NCBI GenBank assembly: GCA_964016885.1
Contig: OZ024742.1
Coordinates: forward strand, 5,919,604 to 5,983,603
Origin: Eledone cirrhosa
Taxonomy: Eukaryota; Mollusca; Cephalopoda; Octopoda; Eledonidae
DNA: 64,000 bases
Reading direction: 5' to 3'
The notes under the pieces: model-generated
What the model saw: only the letters and a program-made list of their open reading frames with translations
Told to the model about the DNA's origin: nothing
The model's database searches: none
Shown here: positions 60,082-64,000 of the stretch, piece by piece
Layout: each line of letters opens with the position of its first letter
How positions within the stretch are numbered: the stretch's first letter is position 1
Program-made: the position numbers and the translations under genes

Positions 60082-61244
60082 TTGGCACAAATACCATACT
60101 ATATATTTAGATCTGGAGGGGCATAACAGTCTGGTACCACTTCCATACTATATATTTACATCTGGAGGGGAAGAATAGCCTGGCACAACTACCATACTAT
60201 TTACTTAAATCTGCAGGGGCAGAATAACCTGGCACAACTATCATACTATATATTTAGATCTGGAGGGGCAGAAGAGCCTGGCACAACTACCATACTATTT
60301 ATTTAGAATTGGAGGGGCAGAACAACCTGTCACAACTACCATACGATATATTTAGACCTCGAGGGGCAGAACAGCCTGGCACAACTACCATAACATATAT
60401 TTAGATCTGGAGGGGTAGAACAGCTTGGCACAACTACAATACTATATATTTAGATCTGGCGGTGGGAGAACAACATGGCACAACTACCATACTATATATT
60501 TAGATCTGGAGGGGCAGAACAGTTTGGCACAACTACAATACTATATATTTAGATCTGGCGGTTGAAGAACAGCCTGGCATAACTACCATACTATACATTT
60601 AGATCTGGAGGGCAGAACAACCTGGCACAACTACCACACTATACATTTAGATCTGGAGGGGTAGAACAGCTTGGCACAACTAACATACTATATATTTAGA
60701 TCTGGAGAGGCAGAACAGTCTGGCACCACTACTATACTATATATTTAGATCTGGTGGGGCAGAAGAGCCTTGCACAACTACCATACTATATATTTAAATC
60801 TGGAGGGGCAGAACAGCTTGGCACAACTACCATACTATATATTTAGACTTGGAGGTGGGAGTACAGCCTGGCACAACTACCATACTTTATATTTAGATCT
60901 GGAGGTGGAAGAAGAGCCTGGCACAACTACCATACTATATATTTAGATCTGGAGGGTAGAACAGCTTGGCACAATTACCATACTATATATTTAAATCTGG
61001 AGGGGCAGAACAGTCTGGCACCACTACCATACTATATATTCAGATCTGGAGGGGCAGAAGAGCCTGGTACAACTACCATACTATATATTTAAATCTGGAG
61101 GGGCAGAACAGCTTGGCACAACTACCATACTATATATTTAGATCTGGAGGTGGGAGTACAGCCTGGCACAACTACCATACTATATATTTAGATTTGGAGG
61201 GGTAGAACAACCTGGCACAATTACCATACTATATATTTAGATCT

Positions 61245-61257
61245 GGGGGGGGGGGGG
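61245..61257 (+). repeat. G13 homopolymer inside a monomer
   Basis: This is the copy-2 partner of the G15 run at 46884. The flanking monomers are almost identical, so the length change occurred after the segment duplication. Confidence 0.9.
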
Positions 61258-61446
61258 CAGAACAGCCTGGCACAACCACCATACTATATATTTAGATCTG
61301 GAGGGATAGAACAGCTTGGCACAACTACCATACTATATATTTAGATCTGGAGGTGGGAGTACAGCCTGGCACAACTACCATACTATATATTTAGATTTGG
61401 AGGGGTACAACAACCTGGCACAATTACCATACTATATATTTAGATC

Positions 61447-61461
61447 GGGGGGGGGGGGGGG
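61447..61461 (+). repeat. G15 homopolymer inside a monomer
   Basis: This is the copy-2 partner of the G11 run at 47088, four G longer. The two length changes (-2 and +4) account exactly for the shift in offset from 14361 to 14363 across this stretch. Confidence 0.9.
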
Positions 61462-61993
61462 CACAACAGCCGGGCACAACTACCATACTATATATTTAGA
61501 TCTGGAGGTGGAAGAAGAGCCTGCCACAACTACCATACTATATATTTAGATCTGTAGGGGAAGAACAGCCTGGCACAACTACCATATTATATATTTAGAT
61601 CTGGAGGGGTAGAACAACCTGGCGCAAGTACCATACTATATATTTAGATCTGGAGGGGCAGAACAGCTTGGCACAACTACCATACTATATATTTAGATCT
61701 GGCGGTGGAGGAAGAGCCTGGCACAACTACCATACTATATATTTAGATCTGGAGGTGGGAGTACAGCCTGGCACAACTACCATACTATATATTTAGATCT
61801 GGAGGGGGAAGAACAGCCTGGCACAACTACCATACTATATATTTAGATCTGGAGGGGCAGAAGAGCCTGGCACAACTACCATACTATATATTTAGATGTG
61901 GAGGGGCAGAACAGCCTGGCATAACTACCATACTATATATTTAGATCTGGAGGGGCAGAAGAGCCTGGCACCACTACCATACTATATATTTAG

Positions 61994-62205
61994 ATCTGGA
62001 GGGGCAGAACAGCTTAGCACAACTACCATACTATATATTTAGATCTGGAGGGGGAGAAGAGCCTGGCACAACTACCATACTATACATTTAGATGTGGAGG
62101 GGAAGAACAGCCTGGCACAACTACCATACTATTTATTTAGATCTGGAGGGGCAGAACAGCTTGGCACAACTACCATACTATATATTTAGATCTGGTGGTG
62201 GTGGT
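61994..62205 (+). repeat. Terminal monomers and right boundary of the array
   Basis: The last four or so monomers lie beyond the duplicated segment. The final one reads TTAGATCTGGTGGTGGTGGTGG, so its G-rich box has expanded as a GGT triplet repeat before the satellite gives way to AATAACAACC and a CA/TG microsatellite. This is the true right edge of the satellite. Confidence 0.85.
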
Positions 62206-62452
62206 GGAAGAATAACAACCCATACACACACACACTGATATATGAGAATGTGTGTGTATGTGAGTGAGTGTGTGTGTATATGTGAGCAAATGTGTGCCTA
62301 CTTTTGTGCGTGAAAATATATATGTTGTGTATGTATGTGTATATGAGTGTAAATGTGTGTGTATAAGGGCGTATGTATGTGTAAGTGTGTATGTATGTGT
62401 AATAAATGCAAATGTGTGTGAGAATATGTGTAGCGTGTCTAAGCAATAATTC
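62206..62452. repeat. TG/TATG-rich microsatellite with a short inverted repeat
   Basis: A short CA run (62221-62235) is followed by degenerate TG, TATG and GAGTG repeats to about 62430. The 11-base arm CATACACACAC at 62221-62231 is the perfect reverse complement of GTGTGTGTATG at 62250-62260, with an 18-base loop. Open frames here on both strands reflect the low complexity. No gene is seen. Confidence 0.85.
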
Positions 62453-63074
62453 AGTCTGTTGTGTTGTGTTGTTGTGTGTTGTGTTACGTTGTGTTGTGTT
62501 GTCTTGTGTTGTTCTGTTGTAGTGTTGTTGTGTGTTGTGTGTTGTTTTGTTCTGTGTGTTGGTGTTGTTGTGTGTTGTTATGTGTTGTGTGTTGGTGTGT
62601 GTTGTGTCTTGGTGTGTGTTGTGTGTTGTTGTGTGTTGTTGTGTGTTGTTGTGTGCTGTTGTGTGTTGTTGTGTGTTTTGTGTGTTGGTGTGTGTTGTTG
62701 TGTTGTTGTGTGTTATTGTGTGTTGTTGTGTGTTGTGTGTTGTTGTGTGTTGTGTGTTGGTGTGTTGTTGTGTGTTATTGTGTGTTGTTGTGTGTTGTGT
62801 GTTGTTGTGTGTTGTGTGTTACTGTGTGTTATGTGTTGTTGTGTGTTGTGTGTTGTGTGTTGGTGTGTGATGTGTGTTGTGTATTGTTGGGTGTTGTGTG
62901 TTGTGTGTTGTTGTGTGTTACTGTGTAGGTGTGTGTTGTGTGTTGTGTATTGTGTGTTGGTGTGAGTTGTGTGTTGGTGTGTGTTAGTGTGTTGTGCGTT
63001 GTTTGTTGTGTTTGTTGTGTGTTGTGTGTTGGTGTTTGTATGTCGTGTGTTGTGTGTTGGTGTCTGTATGTCGT
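62453..63074. repeat. About 620 bp of nearly pure G/T sequence
   Basis: The + strand is almost entirely G and T, built from GTGTTGTGTGTTGTTGTG-like words with irregular spacing; A and C are rare (for example GTTACGTT, GTGTATTG). Without A no stop codon can form on the + strand, which explains the long Cys/Val frames in all three frames here and the Thr/His/Asn/Gln frames on the - strand. These are not genes. The tract may favour unusual DNA structure, but there is no simple telomere repeat. Confidence 0.9.
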
Positions 63075-63345
63075 CCAACTGACGACCATTTCAATTATCA
63101 GATCGAACCATCAAGGAGACACATCAATGATATTCAAGATTGGCGGAAATTCTTACTTAATTTCTTTCTTAATTGGAAGTTTGGCGACTGACAACATCTG
63201 TGGCCTGATGCAAACAAAACTAATATCGCAGTATGGTGTGTGTTAGAAATGATCAATATATAGATATCTGTAGTGTGACAATATCACTTCGTGTCTTTGA
63301 TGATAAACTATAGCTTAAATTATCAAGTGTTAGATATTCTCACCC
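63075..63345. other. Unclassified single-copy-looking sequence
   Basis: This is ordinary AT-rich DNA after the G/T tract. One short + frame continues from the G/T tract (to about 63246), but its translation shows no motif I recognise and it has no start of its own. It could be old transposon debris. No RNA gene or promoter was seen. Confidence 0.5.
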
Positions 63346-63352
63346 ACAGTCT

Positions 63353-63545
63353 TGGCACTAGAAATAATTCTTTCTAACGTTGGCACCAAGCCCGAAATTT
63401 GGGTGAAGAGGAAAGTGATAGAGGGAGAGGGATAGATATAGAACAATTGACCCTAGTAAATAACTGGTACTTTATTTAATCGACCCTGAAAGGATAAAAA
63501 AGCAAAATTGTTCTCTGCAGTATTGTACTCAGAACGTAGGAATTC
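63353..63545 (-). mobile_element. Old tRNA-derived SINE, reverse orientation
   Basis: Read on the - strand it gives a decayed tRNA-like head (around 63510-63540), then TTTATCCTTTCAGGGTCGAT, the core AAATAAAGTACCAGT (63453-63487 on the + strand), and an end near GGCTTGGTGCCAACG. The core matches the SINE at 63776-63965. An extra TTGGCAC near 63352, beside the one at 63380, suggests a duplicated tail. The B box is no longer recognisable, so this copy is older than the other. From memory these blocks are typical of cephalopod SINEs. Confidence 0.7.
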
Positions 63546-63775
63546 ATAACTAAATATTTGACATTAAAAAAATAATGTCTTGGTTCTTATTTGGTCAAAT
63601 CTATCACCTTAAAAAATTAAAAGAGTCTCTCTCCTCTTCCTCTCCTCCGTGGCCTAATAGTCCTTGCCCTCAAAGTCCTTCTCATGTATAGCATTTATAG
63701 TGCATTCCTTTACTTTTCTATACAGCCAGATCTGCCCTTCGTTACATTCTCACTCCTGTTTTCATTATTTCTATG
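63546..63775. other. Unclassified spacer with a pyrimidine tract
   Basis: This is AT-rich sequence between the two SINEs. The only structure seen is a 23-base run of C and T at 63626-63648. No coding potential or RNA gene is recognisable. Confidence 0.5.
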
Positions 63776-63965
63776 TGGATTGGTAGTATCGGTAGAGGGT
63801 TTGACGCCATGCTTTCTAACATAGTTACGTCCCTTTACAGTCTGAGTTCAAATCCCGCCGAGGTTAACTTTGCCTTTCATTCTTACGGGGTCGATAAAAT
63901 AAAGTACCAGTAATGTACTAGCTTATTCCTGGCCTTGTGCCAAAAGTAGAAACAATTATTTCTAT
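63776..63965 (+). mobile_element. tRNA-derived SINE, forward orientation
   Basis: A tRNA-like head carries a good RNA polymerase III B box, GTTCAAATC at 63846-63854 (consensus GWTCRANNC). The A-box region near 63785-63800 is weak. It is followed by CCGCCGAGGTTAACTTTGCC, GGGGTCGATAAAATAAAGTA (63887 onward) and GGCCTTGTGCCAAAAGTAG, then an AT-rich tail. This layout, and the end in particular, matches what I recall of octopus and squid SINEs, and is the main reason for proposing a cephalopod source. It is not autonomous; it would rely on LINE machinery. Confidence 0.78.
63846..63854 (+). promoter_or_regulatory. RNA polymerase III B box of the SINE
   Basis: GTTCAAATC fits GWTCRANNC at every fixed position and lies about 60 bases into the tRNA-like head, the expected place. 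The weak A box means present-day transcription is uncertain. Confidence 0.65.
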
Positions 63966-64000
63966 AATTAATTATGAAACTTAATAAAAATTTAAATATG
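63966..64000. other. AT-rich window end
   Basis: AT-rich sequence after the SINE tail, cut by the window edge. It contains an AATAAA motif at about 63982, but there is no gene upstream to which it could belong. Confidence 0.4.

Larger units (their letters stand above)
47631..61993 (+). repeat. Expanded copy 2 of the 7932-bp segment (14363 bp)
   Basis: The start matches 39699 and the end matches 47628-47630, so this is the tandem partner of copy 1, but 6431 bp longer. The extra length lies between about 51600 and 60100. There, 786-bp and 1226-bp higher-order units that occur once or twice in copy 1 have been amplified and recombined. The insert at 48066-48618 is at the position equivalent to copy 1. 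This gives an order of events: satellite, then insertion, then segment duplication, then local amplification. Confidence 0.88.
1..62205 (+). repeat. 49-bp tandem satellite array with higher-order structure
   Basis: Seen directly: a unit of 49 bp recurs head to tail from the first base to about 62205, more than 1200 copies by length, interrupted only by two 553-bp inserts. Every unit has an AT box (TATATATTTAGATCT, usually holding the palindrome AGATCT), a G-rich box (GGAGGGGCAGAACAG or variants) and a CTGGCACAACTACCATAC box. Two main unit lengths coexist: 49 bp (GGGGCAGAACAG type) and 50 bp (GGTGGAAGAAGAG or GGTGGGAGTACAG type). A few are 47-48 bp. No inverted monomers were seen. The left end is cut by the window edge; the right end is real. 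The array could be pericentromeric, subtelomeric or interstitial; the sequence does not say which. I know of no named satellite that matches. Confidence 0.97.

Noticed and set aside
1..62205. CRISPR array
   Set aside because: Repeats are directly adjacent with no unique spacers, no cas genes are present, and the flanking SINEs indicate an animal genome.
1..62205. Centromeric satellite with a CENP-B-like box
   Set aside because: No sequence resembling the CENP-B box was seen, and the chromosomal position cannot be told from the sequence. A centromeric role is neither supported nor excluded.
62186..62449. Tyr/Thr/His-rich reverse frame and Val/Cys-rich forward frame over the TG repeat
   Set aside because: Both are translations of a degenerate TG/TATG microsatellite.
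62459..62965. 168-codon Cys/Val-rich frame, plus overlapping long frames on both strands
   Set aside because: The sequence is almost only G and T, so stop codons cannot form on the + strand. All three + frames are open at once, which is typical of low-complexity DNA and not of a gene.
62453..63074. Telomere or interstitial telomere repeat
   Set aside because: The G/T words lack a regular TTAGGG or similar unit; A is almost absent and G runs longer than two are rare.
63075..63250. Possible exon running on from the G/T tract (frame ending near 63246)
   Set aside because: Most of the frame is G/T repeat. The remaining 50 or so residues show no motif I recognise, and no splice context could be supported.
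63776..63860. Functional tRNA gene
   Set aside because: There is a B box but only a weak A box. The cloverleaf cannot be completed and the sequence continues into a SINE body, so it is a tRNA-derived SINE head.

Overview
The window is almost entirely repetitive. About 62.2 kb of the 64 kb is one tandem satellite array, and I see no credible protein-coding, rRNA or tRNA gene. The basic unit is 49 bp (a consensus copy lies at 43873-43921). It has an AT-rich box around TATATATTTAGATCT, a G-rich box GGAGGGGCAGAACAG, and a box CTGGCACAACTACCATAC. All clear monomers point the same way. Short open reading frames of up to about 140 codons occur on the + strand, but they are by-products of the repeat: 49 is not divisible by three, so one frame cycles through all three phases every 147 bp and meets a stop (TAG in TTTAG) only once per cycle.

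The likely source is a coleoid cephalopod, probably octopus-like. The evidence is the right flank (about 63350-63965), which carries two copies in opposite orientation of a tRNA-derived SINE. Both share the core GGTCGAT..AAATAAAGTACCAGT, and one has a clear RNA polymerase III B box and a GGCCTTGTGCCAAAA-type end. From memory these are typical of cephalopod SINEs. This assignment is inference from sequence recall, not a search.

Layout: 1-15648 is a mosaic of nested higher-order repeats, including a 2164-bp tandem duplication (4681-6844 / 6845-9008) that itself contains a 641-bp duplication, and a 2.2-kb segment repeated at an exact offset of 7820. 15649-26262 is an almost perfect 5307-bp tandem duplication. 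26263-28800 is a more diverged linker. 28801-37850 is a cluster of roughly 2-kb higher-order units sharing one unusual truncated-monomer junction. 37851-39698 is another diverged linker. 39699-47630 and 47631-61993 are two tandem copies of a large segment. The first is 7932 bp; the second has grown to 14363 bp through internal amplification of 786-bp and 1226-bp units. Each copy carries the same 553-bp non-satellite insert (40134-40686 and 48066-48618), bounded by a TATA target-site duplication and probably derived from an LTR element.

The array ends near 62205. It is followed by a TG/TATG microsatellite, about 620 bp of nearly pure G/T sequence, and then about 900 bp of ordinary AT-rich DNA with the two SINEs. 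Nothing here works as an operon or pathway. The interest is structural: how a 49-bp satellite is amplified at several nested scales, and what it may do in chromatin.
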